Source of the DNA: CAYWKS01 sp964458935
GTDB lineage: Bacteria; Planctomycetota; Phycisphaerae; Phycisphaerales; Zrk34
DNA: 64,000 bases
NCBI GenBank assembly: GCA_964458935.1
Contig: CAYWKS010000006.1
Coordinates: 66,562 to 130,561, forward strand
Direction of reading: 5' to 3'
Part shown: positions 17,147-26,273 of the stretch, in pieces
Position numbering within the stretch: position 1 is the stretch's first letter
How the letters are laid out: each line of letters begins with the position of its first letter
Notes under the pieces: model-generated
The model's input: only the letters and a program-made list of their open reading frames with translations
Database searches by the model: none
What the model was told of the DNA's origin: nothing
Program-made: the position numbers and the translations under genes

Positions 17147-18259
17147 CTAGGCTGCGCCTTCATCGAGTTCGGGTCGGCCGATCTGGTCGCCTGCACGGTG
17201 GACTTTTTCGGTCAAGGCCTTCTTGTCGCGGCCCTTGTCGATGAGCATCGTGGCGCTGATCTTGCCCTGCTGGTAGAGCTGCCAGAGGTGGTCATCGAGC
17301 AACTGCATGCCGAACGACTTGCCGGTCTGGATAGCCGAGTCGATGAAACTGGAGGCCTTGGCCTCTCGGATGAGGTTGGCGATGGCGGGCGTGCATACCA
17401 GGAACTCGTAGGCTGCGACCATGCCGGTGGAGTCGGCCCGGCTCATGAGTTGTTGGCTGAGCACCGCCATGAGCGAGTCGGACAACTGGACGCGGATCTG
17501 ATTCTGCTGATCGACCGGGTAGGCGTCGACGATACGGTTGATCGTGCCCGCGGCGGAGTTGGTGTGCAGCGTCCCGAAGACCAGGTGGCCGGTCTCGGCG
17601 GCTCGGATCGCCGATTCGATCGTCTCCAGGTCGCGCATCTCGCCCACGAGGATCACATCCGGGTCCTGACGCAACGCACGCCGCAACGCCTCGGCGAAGC
17701 TGGTCACGTCCGACCCGACCTCGCGCTGGTTGATGATCGACGACTTGTGGGGGTGGTAGTACTCGATGGGGTCCTCGACGGTGATGATGTGCCGGTCGAG
17801 GTTCTCATTGATGTAGTTGATCATGGACGCCAGCGTCGTGGTCTTCCCGCAACCGGTGGGCCCGGTCACCAGGAACAACCCGCGCGGCCGGCGGCACAGG
17901 TCCGTGCAGATCTCCGGCAGCCCGATCTGCTCGAAAGTCATCAGCTTGTTGGGGATTTGGCGCAGGCACAGCGCAAAATTGCCCCGCTGGCGGAATACCG
18001 ACACACGGAAACGGGCCTTCTCCCCGTAGGCGAACCCGAAGTCGGTCGTGTGCTCTTCCTGCAACTCCTGCTGGTTGCGATCCGGGGTGATCGACCGCAT
18101 CAGTGCCGAGGTGTCGTCGGCGTCCAGCTCCTTGGTCTTCAGCTCCCGCAGCCGCCCGTGCAGTCGCAGCGTCGGCGGCTTGCCCACCGTCAGGTGAAGG
18201 TCGCTGGCGCCCTGCTTGATCACCGTCTCCAGGAGTCGATCGATATGCACTGTCGACAT
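17147..18259 (-). CDS. pilT: PilT retraction ATPase
   Basis: A 370-residue PilT, the motor that depolymerises type IV pili. Present are Walker A GPTGCGKTTT, Asp box TVEDPIEYYHPH, Walker B DPDVILVGEMRD, His box HLVFGTLHTNSA, and a form of the PilT-specific AIRNLIRE motif (AIANLIREAKASS). The N-terminal PAS-like domain (ASDLHLTVGKPPTLRLHG) is complete. It lies between two GspE/PilB ATPases, 93 bases after the first. PilT is normally absent from pure type II secretion operons, so its presence argues for a retractable pilus or a shared system. Confidence 0.95.
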   Translation of the reverse strand: MSTVHIDRLLETVIKQGASDLHLTVGKPPTLRLHGRLRELKTKELDADDTSALMRSITPDRNQQELQEEHTTDFGFAYGEKARFRVSVFRQRGNFALCLRQIPNKLMTFEQIGLPEICTDLCRRPRGLFLVTGPTGCGKTTTLASMINYINENLDRHIITVEDPIEYYHPHKSSIINQREVGSDVTSFAEALRRALRQDPDVILVGEMRDLETIESAIRAAETGHLVFGTLHTNSAAGTINRIVDAYPVDQQNQIRVQLSDSLMAVLSQQLMSRADSTGMVAAYEFLVCTPAIANLIREAKASSFIDSAIQTGKSFGMQLLDDHLWQLYQQGKISATMLIDKGRDKKALTEKVHRAGDQIGRPELDEGAA

Positions 18260-18352
18260 GGCTGTTCCTGTGCTGAGTGAATCGGTCGTGTCACACCCTT
18301 GTCCCGTCCCCGGATCGCGGCCGCCGCCGCGGTCACCACGGGCCCCGGCGGG

Positions 18353-20095
18353 TTACATCGCCGCCAGGTCGTCCGCCTCCTCCAGCGCCACGGTGCCTTC
18401 CACCTGCGCGATCCGCGCCACTTCCTCGGGCGTGGTCATGCCGTTGAGCACCTTGACCCGGCCGTCTCCGACCAGCGGCATCATCCCCGAGGCGATGGCC
18501 GCCTTTCGGATGTGGCTGGTCGCGGCGCGCTTGAACGCCAGCTCGCGGATCTCGCTGTTCATCACCATCATCTCGAAGATGCCCTTGCGCCCGCGGTAGC
18601 CGGTGTCGTTGCACGCGCTGCACCCCACGGGCCGGTAGACCGTCTTGCCGCCCAGGTCATCCGGGTCGATCCCGATCATCCGCAGGTAGTAGGCATTGGG
18701 CCGGGGGTCGGGCTCCTTGCACTGATCGCACAGGATCCGGATCAGCCGCTGCGCCATGACCGCCTGGATCGAGCTGGCCACGAGGAAGGGCTTGACGCCC
18801 ATGTCGATCAGTCGCGTGATCGCCGACGGCGCGTCGTTGGTGTGCAGCGTCGAGAACACCATGTGCCCGGTCAACGCGGCCTGTGTGGCGACCTCGGCCA
18901 CCTCCTTGTCGCGGATCTCGCCCACCAGCACGATCTCCGGCGCCTGCCGCAGCATCGCCCGCAGGATCCGCGCAAAGCTCAGCCCGATGTCCTCGCGCAC
19001 CTGGCACTGGTTGATCCCCGTGAAGTTGTACTCGACCGGGTCCTCGGCCGTGATGATCTTCACGTCCGGCCGATTCAGCACGTCCAGCGCCGAGTACAGC
19101 GTCGTCGTCTTGCCCGAGCCCGTGGGCCCGGTCACCAGGAAGATCCCGTTCGGCCGGCGGATGATCCGGTTGAACCGCTCCAGGTGGTCCGGCTCGAAGC
19201 CGAGGTTGGGCAGGCCGATCCGCACCGACTCGGGCCTGAGGATACGCAGCACCATCGACTCGCCGTGGTACGCCGGGCACGCCGAGACGCGGAAGTCGAT
19301 CTGCTCGCCGGCGACCTTCATCTTGATTCGGCCGTCCTGCGGGATGCGGCGCTCCTGGATCTGCATCCCCGCCATGATTTTCAGCCGGGCGATGATCGAC
19401 GCCTGCATCCGCTTGGGCAGGTTGTCCCGCTCGATGCAGACCCCGTCCACCCGGTAACGCAGCCGCACGCGATCGTTCATCGGCTCCACGTGGATGTCCG
19501 ACGCGCGGCTGTTCACCGCCTCGGTGATGATCTTGCCGACCAGCCTCACGATCGGGGCATCCGACGCGTCTTTCGCCGCCGCCGCCATGGCCTCCGGCTC
19601 GGTCTCCCCCGACCCTTCCGCCGCGAGGCTCTGGACCGTCAGGTCGATCGACGTCTCGGTCTCGCTGAACATCGTGTCGATGAAACGCTTGATCTTGCTG
19701 CGGCTGCCCACCGCCGTCTCGATCTCCGCGTCGAGACGAAACCGAAGCATGTCCATCAACTCCAGGTCCATCGGATCGTGGATCAGGATCTTCAGCTTGC
19801 CGTTGCCCTTTTCCAGCGGCAGCACGTGGAAGCGCTGCACGATGTCCTGCGGGATCATCGTCAGGTTAGCCGCCTGCAGCACGTCGTTGCTGTCGAGGTC
19901 GATGTATTCCAGGTCGAACTGGCTGGCTAGTGCCTTCGCCACGTCGTCCTCGGAACAGTGTTCCAGTTCCACCAGCGCTTCGCCGATGCGGACGCTCTTG
20001 GCCTCGGCCAGCGTGAGGGCTTCGTCGACTTGCTCGGGCTTGACCACCCCCCAACGGACGAGGATCTCGCCGAGCTTCTTACGGGATCGTGCCAT
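18353..20095 (-). CDS. gspE: GspE/PilB-type assembly ATPase (promoter-distal copy)
   Basis: A 580-residue assembly ATPase starting the block. It has an MshEN-type N-terminus (KLGEILVRWGVVKPEQVDEAL), Walker A GPTGSGKTTTLYS, Asp box TAEDPVEYNFTG, Walker B APEIVLVGEIRD, His box HMVFSTLHTNDAP and the tetracysteine zinc module (CDQC, CSAC). It is a clear paralogue of the ATPase near gspF but keeps the canonical residues after Walker A. Two such ATPases plus PilT suggest either two machines sharing parts or one machine with alternative motors. Confidence 0.93.
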   Translation of the reverse strand: MARSRKKLGEILVRWGVVKPEQVDEALTLAEAKSVRIGEALVELEHCSEDDVAKALASQFDLEYIDLDSNDVLQAANLTMIPQDIVQRFHVLPLEKGNGKLKILIHDPMDLELMDMLRFRLDAEIETAVGSRSKIKRFIDTMFSETETSIDLTVQSLAAEGSGETEPEAMAAAAKDASDAPIVRLVGKIITEAVNSRASDIHVEPMNDRVRLRYRVDGVCIERDNLPKRMQASIIARLKIMAGMQIQERRIPQDGRIKMKVAGEQIDFRVSACPAYHGESMVLRILRPESVRIGLPNLGFEPDHLERFNRIIRRPNGIFLVTGPTGSGKTTTLYSALDVLNRPDVKIITAEDPVEYNFTGINQCQVREDIGLSFARILRAMLRQAPEIVLVGEIRDKEVAEVATQAALTGHMVFSTLHTNDAPSAITRLIDMGVKPFLVASSIQAVMAQRLIRILCDQCKEPDPRPNAYYLRMIGIDPDDLGGKTVYRPVGCSACNDTGYRGRKGIFEMMVMNSEIRELAFKRAATSHIRKAAIASGMMPLVGDGRVKVLNGMTTPEEVARIAQVEGTVALEEADDLAAM

Positions 20096-20255
20096 GTGCG
20101 CTGCACTCCGAACTGTCGGCCGGACGCCCCCCGGGCCGCCCCGCCGCTCGTGTTCCGGACCCGTTGTGAATCCGTCACTTACGTGCTACGCATCTTACTC
20201 GCACCCCGAAGCTCCTGACAAGCGCCCGCCGCATGCCCGACCGACAATCACACCA

Positions 20256-20907
20256 TCAAACCACCCCATCACTGCCGGTTAAGTCGATGTGAAACACATC
20301 ATCGGCCCCGCCGCTAGAATCGCCCTTGGACGTGCCACCGACCTGGCTGCGCGGTGTCACGCTGGCCGCCTCGTAGTCGGCGACCTTGCGGAACTCGGCG
20401 GTGAACTTGTTGCTGCCATCGACATGGTGAGGCATGGTCCAGATGTCCGAGCCCTTGATGCCGGCCTCGTCAACCTGAAACGTCCGGAGATTGCTCTCGC
20501 CGATCGCCGTCCCGTTGATACTGCTTGTACTCTGTGCGGAGTCCTCCAACGGACTTGTCGCCCCGCCACCGCGGGTGACCATCATGCCGCCGAAATCGCT
20601 GGCGCAAGAGCCGCTCGCGCAGATTCTTCTGCTCCGCTTCGATCCAGGCCGGGTCTGTGTTCCTGGTGTACTGGCCGTAGAGCCACGGGCGATGCTCCGC
20701 GCTCCACACAGCGGGCAGTCGCGGCTTGCTCGCTTCGTGCGGGGTCAACTCCCATATCAGCATGTAGATACACTCGTGCAGCCCGGCGGGATATATCTTC
20801 GGCCCACGGCGGTCACCGATCTCATAGACACTCGCGACCACCGGGCCTGCCAGATACATTAACAAAGCACATGCAATGATAAGCAGACCGCGCTTCCGCT
20901 TACACAT
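20256..20907 (-). pseudogene. Unrecognised exported protein, probably frameshifted
   Basis: The frame starting at the ATG at 20907 begins with a basic stretch and a hydrophobic segment (GLLIIACALLMYLAGPVVA), a signal peptide or membrane anchor, and reads sensibly to EAEQKNLRERLLRQ. It then turns into arginine-rich sequence of frame-shadow type and stops at 20470. From about 20600 the neighbouring frame takes over (SDFGGMMVTRGGG ...) and runs to 20256, ending in an acidic hydrophilic tail. The two frames overlap by about 115 bases. The simplest reading is one gene with a single frameshift near 20600-20585, either real or a sequencing error; two overlapping genes are possible. No family is recognised. 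Codon use is less GC-biased than in neighbours. Confidence 0.5.
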
Positions 20908-21128
20908 GATCGGCTCGCTTTACATTCGCCGATTGGCTCTGGTCATGTCGGCGACCGTGTACGGGTCCGGATTGATCGAAACGCGCCGGCACATTTCAGC
21001 GCAGCACCAGAACGATAACCTGAGGGGGTGGTGTTTGACTACTGCGTCGCCGTTCGGATCGCCGGCGTCGGCCGGCATGCTTCGGCCCGTGCGCGTCGAT
21101 CTTCTATGAATCGCTGAACAGCACCGCG

Positions 21129-23576
21129 TTACTCGCCGGCGATCAGGTCATCCAGCAGCCGCGCCTTAAGCAGCAGGACCGCCGTCTGCAACTGCGGGTC
21201 ATACCCACGCTGCAGCGCCTCGCTCGCCGTCTCTGGCAGCGGGTCGTTCGGGTCCTCGGCGACCTCGTCGTCATCGCCCGCCCCGACCACGGAAGCCGGG
21301 TCGACGGCCTCGTCGTCCGACCGCAGCACGTCGATCACCATCCTCGCCTTGATCAGCCGCTCCACCTGCAAGTCCGTCATCCGCACGGTCACGTCGGGCT
21401 CCACGCCCCAAGTCGAGGCGTCGGGGCGGCGGTGAATGATGCGACCCGACGGCAGCTTGTAGTATTGCGTGGTGATCTTCGCCTGCGCCCGCGGGCGGTT
21501 CAGCGACATCTTCAGCGGGAACAACTGCTGGACCGAACCCTTGCCGTACGTCCGCTCGCCGACGATCAGCGCCCGGCCGTGATCCTGCACGCAGCCGGCG
21601 ACGATCTCCGACGCCGATGCCGAGCCCTGGTTGACCAGCACCACCATCGGGAACATTGGATAGGTCCGCTCGTCGTCGGATTCCGAGTACGCCCGCCAGG
21701 CGTTGAAGCCCTCGAGGCTGGCGTGCCCGGCGACAATGATCTCCTCGGGCTCACCGTCGGCGTCGTAGTCCTGGCCGTCGCCGTCGATGTCGCTGGGGAT
21801 GAAGCGGTCGGCGACCTGGACCGCCGTCTGCAACAGGCCCCCCGGGTTGAAGCGCAGGTCCACCACCAGCCCGTGGATCGTCCGGGGCTCGGCGAGCATG
21901 TCGGCCAGGCGTTCACGGCCTTCCCGGCCCAACTGCACGCCCACGCCCGGGTGCGCCCCGTCCAGGCTCCGCGTGGTCACGATCGTGGCGATGTCGGTCG
22001 GCCTCACGCCCGACTCCGACAGCAGCTTCACCGCGTTGTCGAAACGCATATGCGCCACCGCCGTATCCAGTTCCGACGCTGTCTGCGGGCCGAACTGCGT
22101 GATGCGGACGTAGCCCACGCGGCTGTCCGCATCGATCCAGTAGTCCCACAGCCCGCCGGGCAGGCGGCTGAAACCCTTCACGGAGTGGATCTGGATCGTC
22201 TTGCGGGTCAGGTTCACGTCGCGGACCTTCTCCTTGCCGGGCGACTGGATGCCCAGCGTCACCGTCGAGCCCTCCTTGCCGGTGATCGCGTGAACCGCTT
22301 GTGTCAGGGCGATGCCGACCGTGCTCTTGCCGTCGATCGTCACGATCCGGTCGCCGGCGCGAAGCCCCGCCCGGTGCGCCGGGGTCCCTTCCAGCGGGCT
22401 GACGACCGTGAGTTCCCCGTCGGTCAGCGTGATCTGGATGCCCACGCCGGAGAATTCCTGTTTGGTCGTGCGCTCGAACGGCTCCATGGCGCTGGGCCAG
22501 ATGATCGACGAGAAGTCGTCGAGTTGGTTCATCGCGCCGTCGGCGAATTCGTGGATCACGACCCGCTCCGGGAGCTTCACTGTCTGTCGGTTATAGTCCA
22601 TCAGGGTGTTGAACCGGGAGGCCGCGTCGCCGTAGCCCATCAGCCGCACCGGCCCCTCGATCCGCCGGCGCAACTCGAGTAACCGCCGGTCGAACGCCTG
22701 GACCTGGGCCGCGTCGCCGAGGCCCGGGAACGGCTCGGCCAGGGCCGGGTTGCGGATCACCGCCCGCAGCGCGTCGATCCCGCCGACAAACAGCTTGTCC
22801 ATCGCCACGTTCTCGACGTGGCGGTCGGCCGCCCGCGTCATCGCCTGAACGAGCATCTGCGAGTCGATCCCCGCCAGGTCCTCCTGCCAGCCGTTGTCCT
22901 CGTCGCCGGCCCACCGCTCGTCCGGCTCGTCGCCCTGGCTGCGGGCGTAGTCGTCCGACTGCTGGTAATACGCCCGGGGCACGTACATCCGCAGAAGTCG
23001 AAGCTGACGCGAGACCCGACGCAGGTCCTCACGATACGTGTCGTGATCGTCGTACAGCAGGTCCAGGCGACGGTACAGCACCAGCGACTCGAACCAGCGG
23101 CCCTGTTGCTCGGCCTGCTGGGCGGCCCGCTCGGCTTCGTCGACCAACGCGCGGACCGGCCGGTCCTGAAGGAACGCGTCGGGGTCCTCGCTCAGGCCAT
23201 GCGCGTCGACCGCGCTGGTCAGCGCCTTGGGCCAGCGGCCGGCTTCCACGTGCTCCTGCAACTCCGCCAGCGCCTCGTCGAACGCATGCCGCCGCTGGGC
23301 GTGACGCTGGTCTTCGTTCTGTTGATAAAGGCGGACCTGCTGCTTCAGGCCGACCATCTGAGGCCGATCAACCGGAAGCTGCTCGATCTGTTGCCAGAGC
23401 GACTCGAGTTCGCCGCTCGACGCCATCCGCCATGCGCGGTCGGCCAGGTCCGTCGCGGAAAGCGTGGTGCTCTGGGCGTTAACGGCGACGACGTGAACGA
23501 GGGCAAGGACGAGCGCGGCCGGGGCGAGAACACCCCAACGCATCGACGTCTTGCGAGAAATCCTGTGATGTGTCAT
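21129..23576 (-). CDS. C-terminal processing (tail-specific) protease, S41 family
   Basis: An 815-residue exported protease. A signal peptide (WGVLAPAALVLALVHVVAVNAQS) is followed by a long helical N-terminal region (about 40-330) richer in coiled-coil/TPR-like sequence than in CtpA. A PDZ domain follows (FSGVGIQITLTDGELTVVSPLEG), then the S41 domain with VVDLRFNPGGLL. The catalytic Ser (near 654, in NQGSASASE) and Lys (near 679, in YGKGSVQ) are 25 residues apart, as in CtpA and Prc. The family trims C-termini of periplasmic proteins. The ATG at 23576 is chosen because the signal peptide then starts correctly; in-frame codons upstream give an implausible extension. Confidence 0.88.
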   Translation of the reverse strand: MTHHRISRKTSMRWGVLAPAALVLALVHVVAVNAQSTTLSATDLADRAWRMASSGELESLWQQIEQLPVDRPQMVGLKQQVRLYQQNEDQRHAQRRHAFDEALAELQEHVEAGRWPKALTSAVDAHGLSEDPDAFLQDRPVRALVDEAERAAQQAEQQGRWFESLVLYRRLDLLYDDHDTYREDLRRVSRQLRLLRMYVPRAYYQQSDDYARSQGDEPDERWAGDEDNGWQEDLAGIDSQMLVQAMTRAADRHVENVAMDKLFVGGIDALRAVIRNPALAEPFPGLGDAAQVQAFDRRLLELRRRIEGPVRLMGYGDAASRFNTLMDYNRQTVKLPERVVIHEFADGAMNQLDDFSSIIWPSAMEPFERTTKQEFSGVGIQITLTDGELTVVSPLEGTPAHRAGLRAGDRIVTIDGKSTVGIALTQAVHAITGKEGSTVTLGIQSPGKEKVRDVNLTRKTIQIHSVKGFSRLPGGLWDYWIDADSRVGYVRITQFGPQTASELDTAVAHMRFDNAVKLLSESGVRPTDIATIVTTRSLDGAHPGVGVQLGREGRERLADMLAEPRTIHGLVVDLRFNPGGLLQTAVQVADRFIPSDIDGDGQDYDADGEPEEIIVAGHASLEGFNAWRAYSESDDERTYPMFPMVVLVNQGSASASEIVAGCVQDHGRALIVGERTYGKGSVQQLFPLKMSLNRPRAQAKITTQYYKLPSGRIIHRRPDASTWGVEPDVTVRMTDLQVERLIKARMVIDVLRSDDEAVDPASVVGAGDDDEVAEDPNDPLPETASEALQRGYDPQLQTAVLLLKARLLDDLIAGE

Positions 23577-23716
23577 GCGAAAGCAACCTCGAATGTGACT
23601 GGACACTTTCCCTCCGAGCAATGCCGCATTATTGGCCGGGATCGCCTCCGGATCACTCGCTCTTTCGCAAACTACTGCCACGGGGCCTGCTCGTCCAATC
23701 GGCTAGAATGGGTGGG

Positions 23717-23965
23717 ATGGTGAGCCCGCTGTTGCAGATCGACGGGTCGGAGCCCGGCCGGTGGCTGGCCTTAGGGGCCGTCATCCTCCTCGGGCTGGTG
23801 ATTTACGTGCTGCTGGTCGTGATCCGCATGTCGCACGGCCGCAGCAACGACCGCTGGTCGCGGATCCTGCGCAAGCCCACGCGGTATCACCCGGAGAACG
23901 ACCCTTGGCGCGAAGCCTCGCACCGCGTGAAGCAGGATGACGAAGAAGACGACGCGCAGCCTTGA
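23717..23965 (+). CDS. Small single-pass membrane protein
   Basis: A predicted 82-residue peptide (85 if the ATG at 23708 is used). After a short N-terminus it has one membrane helix (WLALGAVILLGLVIYVLLVVI), then a basic segment (RMSHGRSNDRWSRILRKPTRYHP) and a very acidic tail (DDEEDDAQP). No family is recognised. A TAGAAT hexamer at 23704-23709 would place the transcript start near the second ATG, so translation may be leaderless. It diverges from the protease gene. Confidence 0.6.
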   Translation: MVSPLLQIDGSEPGRWLALGAVILLGLVIYVLLVVIRMSHGRSNDRWSRILRKPTRYHPENDPWREASHRVKQDDEEDDAQP

Positions 23966-23977
23966 GTCGGCTCGACG

Positions 23978-24397
23978 TCATTGCATCGGGGCGGGCTGGA
24001 ACTGCGATCCGGCCTTCACGTCTAACCCGACACGGGTGCCGGGCTTGATCTGGTCCGCGGCGTAGCGCTCGGGCAGCAGCCCGACGATGGGCGTGTCCCA
24101 GACGTCGACGACGACGGCGTTGGGTTCGGGGATCGCGGCGAGGACGCGGCCCTGCACCCGGCGTGGGCGGCCCCAGACCGGCTCCACGAACGCCCCGCCG
24201 GCCGACACCAGGTCCAGCTTCCACACCGGGCAAAGGATCAGCCCCCGCGTCCGGGCGTTCAACGCGCCGTCCACCGGGTCTGTCGGCCGAAGATAAAGCC
24301 GGTAGTTCGTGCCGGGCAGGCCGACGATGATCTGCTCCTCGCCGAACTCGAGCAGGCGGACACGCGCGACGGCTTCGCTGGGCAGGGTCGTTGTCAT
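23978..24397 (-). CDS. Unrecognised small cytoplasmic protein
   Basis: A 139-residue protein starting at the ATG at 24397. The sequence is beta-rich (ARVRLLEFGEEQIIVGLPGTNYRLYL), with no signal peptide, cysteine cluster or known catalytic motif. It is convergent with the small membrane protein and divergent from the next gene, sharing a roughly 120-base upstream region. Composition and codon use are typical of the window, so it is probably a real gene. I do not recognise the family. Confidence 0.6.
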   Translation of the reverse strand: MTTTLPSEAVARVRLLEFGEEQIIVGLPGTNYRLYLRPTDPVDGALNARTRGLILCPVWKLDLVSAGGAFVEPVWGRPRRVQGRVLAAIPEPNAVVVDVWDTPIVGLLPERYAADQIKPGTRVGLDVKAGSQFQPAPMQ

Positions 24398-24483
24398 GGG
24401 CAAGCATGGTAACCAAGTGGCCGATCTTGGCAAACGTCGCCACCCCGGGGGCACGGGGGCGCTGCGGCACGCGGCGATGCCCT

Positions 24484-24489
24484 TATAAT
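24484..24489 (+). promoter_or_regulatory. Consensus -10 box
   Basis: A perfect TATAAT lies 30 bases before the next gene's start. No good -35 is seen at normal spacing. Confidence 0.45.
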
Positions 24490-24518
24490 CGCCCCATTGC
24501 AAACCCCTGGCGAGGCTC

Positions 24519-25034
24519 GTGCCGCTCGTGGCTCAGCAGACCCGCATCAACCGCAAGTACGCCACCGACCGCCTGCGGTGTGACTTCGCCCACGTCGGCC
24601 TGTATGACGTCGGCGACCGCTCGCTGTGGATCGCCCGCCGCAAGATCGGCGCCTCGCCCATCAAGCTCAGCCACGCCCGAATGATCACCGGCGGTTCCAA
24701 CAGCACCGGCGTCGCCGAGAAGGACCGCTTCCTTTGCTACTGGTTCCACACGCCCGGCACCGGCGACGGGCCCGTGCACGGCTACCCCATCGAGTGGGAC
24801 GAAGGCCACCTCATGGTGCGGATGGACCCCAACTGGAACTACGTGCGACAGGAGCTGATCCGCTCGGCCGACACCGCCAAGGTCGAGAAGAACATCGACC
24901 AGCAGTACAAGTGGGGCCGCTCCATCTTCCAGGCGTACTGCGAGCTGATGCCGCGGTTCCCGCTGAGCTGGCACCTGATCGGCCCGCGCCCGGCGGATTC
25001 GATGTTCTACGTTGAGCGGCGAGAAACCGGCTGA
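24519..25034 (+). CDS. Unrecognised conserved-looking protein
   Basis: A 171-residue soluble protein. It includes RKIGASPIKLSHARMITGGSNSTG, then a mixed charged region with WDEGHLMVRMDPNWNYVRQELIRS and a helical, aromatic C-terminus (WGRSIFQAYCELMPRFPLSWHLIGP). No signal peptide or known motif. The start is uncertain: a GTG at 24519 or another at 24528, both near GAGG. A TATAAT box lies upstream. Function unknown. Confidence 0.6.
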   Translation: MPLVAQQTRINRKYATDRLRCDFAHVGLYDVGDRSLWIARRKIGASPIKLSHARMITGGSNSTGVAEKDRFLCYWFHTPGTGDGPVHGYPIEWDEGHLMVRMDPNWNYVRQELIRSADTAKVEKNIDQQYKWGRSIFQAYCELMPRFPLSWHLIGPRPADSMFYVERRETG

Positions 25035-25064
25035 GGGCGCGGCCGGCTACGGCGACCCGACGCC

Positions 25065-25589
25065 TCACATGCTCGACTCGTCGCCCCGGGGCTCGCGGTA
25101 AAGGTCGAGGTAGAACTCCAGCAGTTCCTTGCCGGGCACTTCGCGGGTGCGGTGATGCTGGAAGGCGAAGCGTTCGAACATCTCGGCGGCGTGGCCGGGC
25201 TCCAGCCGCGTATCGAGTCGGACCTTGAGGTAGCCGTGGTGGCGGCAGAACTGCAGGGCCTGCTCCATGAGCCGCGTGGCGACGCCCTTGCCGTGCATCT
25301 CCGGGCAGACCCGCATCCGCCGGATCTCGGCGATGTTGGGCTCGTCCTCGGCCACGCCGACCATGCCGACCACCTCACCGTCGACCTCGGCGACCCAGAA
25401 GTTGGCGCGGTCGGTGGTGAAATACGCCTCGGCAACGTTCTCGATATCCGCGCCCGTGTCGTTGTCGGGGATCTGGCCGTCGAGCAGGCCATGCGCGTAC
25501 AGCCAACTCACCGACTGCTGGTCCGACGGTTCATAGGTGCGGAGATTGATCCGCTCCGGATCGAGCTGGCAGGTGTTATTCGATTGCAT
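25065..25589 (-). CDS. GNAT-family N-acetyltransferase
   Basis: A 174-residue acetyltransferase. The GNAT core is clear: strand beta4 WVAEVDGEVVGMVGV, then IRRMRVCPEMHGKGVATRLMEQAL, in which the Q/RxxGxG/A acetyl-CoA pyrophosphate loop is MHGKGVA, and the following FCRHHGYLKVRLDT strand. Substrate cannot be assigned. It follows the phosphodiesterase gene on the same strand after about 95 bases. Confidence 0.85.
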   Translation of the reverse strand: MQSNNTCQLDPERINLRTYEPSDQQSVSWLYAHGLLDGQIPDNDTGADIENVAEAYFTTDRANFWVAEVDGEVVGMVGVAEDEPNIAEIRRMRVCPEMHGKGVATRLMEQALQFCRHHGYLKVRLDTRLEPGHAAEMFERFAFQHHRTREVPGKELLEFYLDLYREPRGDESSM

Positions 25590-25685
25590 GCCGATACGGA
25601 AGTCGTTGCCTCACAAAGCCCATGATACCGCGTGACAGCGTGCCGGGACAACCGCCCCCCGAGCGCGGCCGGGTCGGGTGCATGA

Positions 25686-26240
25686 TCAGTCCGGCACGGT
25701 GAAGAACCGCAACTCGTCGCGGGCGACGTCGAGCATGGCGACGGTGTAATCGGCGGCTCGGAACAGGGCGCCGGGATTGACCACGCGGGTCGTGCCGCTC
25801 CGCTCGTCGCGGCGTCGATGGCTGTGGCCGTGGCACAGGTAGTCGACCTGCTCGGCGAGGGCCTGGTCCATGGCGGCGTCCATGTGCCCGTGCTGATAGA
25901 CGATGAGCCGGCCGTCGACCTCGAGCCGTCCGACCGGGTGCGCCACATCGATGCCCAGGGAAGCGGCGTAGCGTGCCATGGCGTCGGCATCCCAGTCGCA
26001 GTTGCCGAAGACCAGGTGCACCGGCGGGACGAGCCCGCCATCGGCGTCGAGCTGCTCGACGAGCGCGTCGACAACCTCGATCGACCCGACGTCGCCGAGG
26101 TGGATGATATGGTCGGCGCCGTGATCGATAAGCAGGCGAACGGCGCGTGCGGTGCGAGCCGCGCGGCCGTGGGAGTCGCTGAGCAGCCCGATGCACGCCA
26201 AATCAGCAGTATCCTCTCTGTCGCGACGCCGCCGGATCAT
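25686..26240 (-). CDS. YfcE/MJ0936-type metallophosphodiesterase
   Basis: A 184-residue two-metal phosphoesterase of the calcineurin-like superfamily. Metal ligands occur in order: DSHG, HLGDVGS, FGNCD, QHGH and CHGHSH, followed by NPGALF. The size fits the YfcE family, small phosphodiesterases with in vitro activity on model phosphodiesters and uncertain natural substrates. No membrane segment. It lies 33 bases downstream of valS on the same strand and could be cotranscribed. Confidence 0.88.
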   Translation of the reverse strand: MIRRRRDREDTADLACIGLLSDSHGRAARTARAVRLLIDHGADHIIHLGDVGSIEVVDALVEQLDADGGLVPPVHLVFGNCDWDADAMARYAASLGIDVAHPVGRLEVDGRLIVYQHGHMDAAMDQALAEQVDYLCHGHSHRRRDERSGTTRVVNPGALFRAADYTVAMLDVARDELRFFTVPD

Positions 26241-26273
26241 GCGAGCGCCTGATGCAAAGCCGATGCCGCCGCG

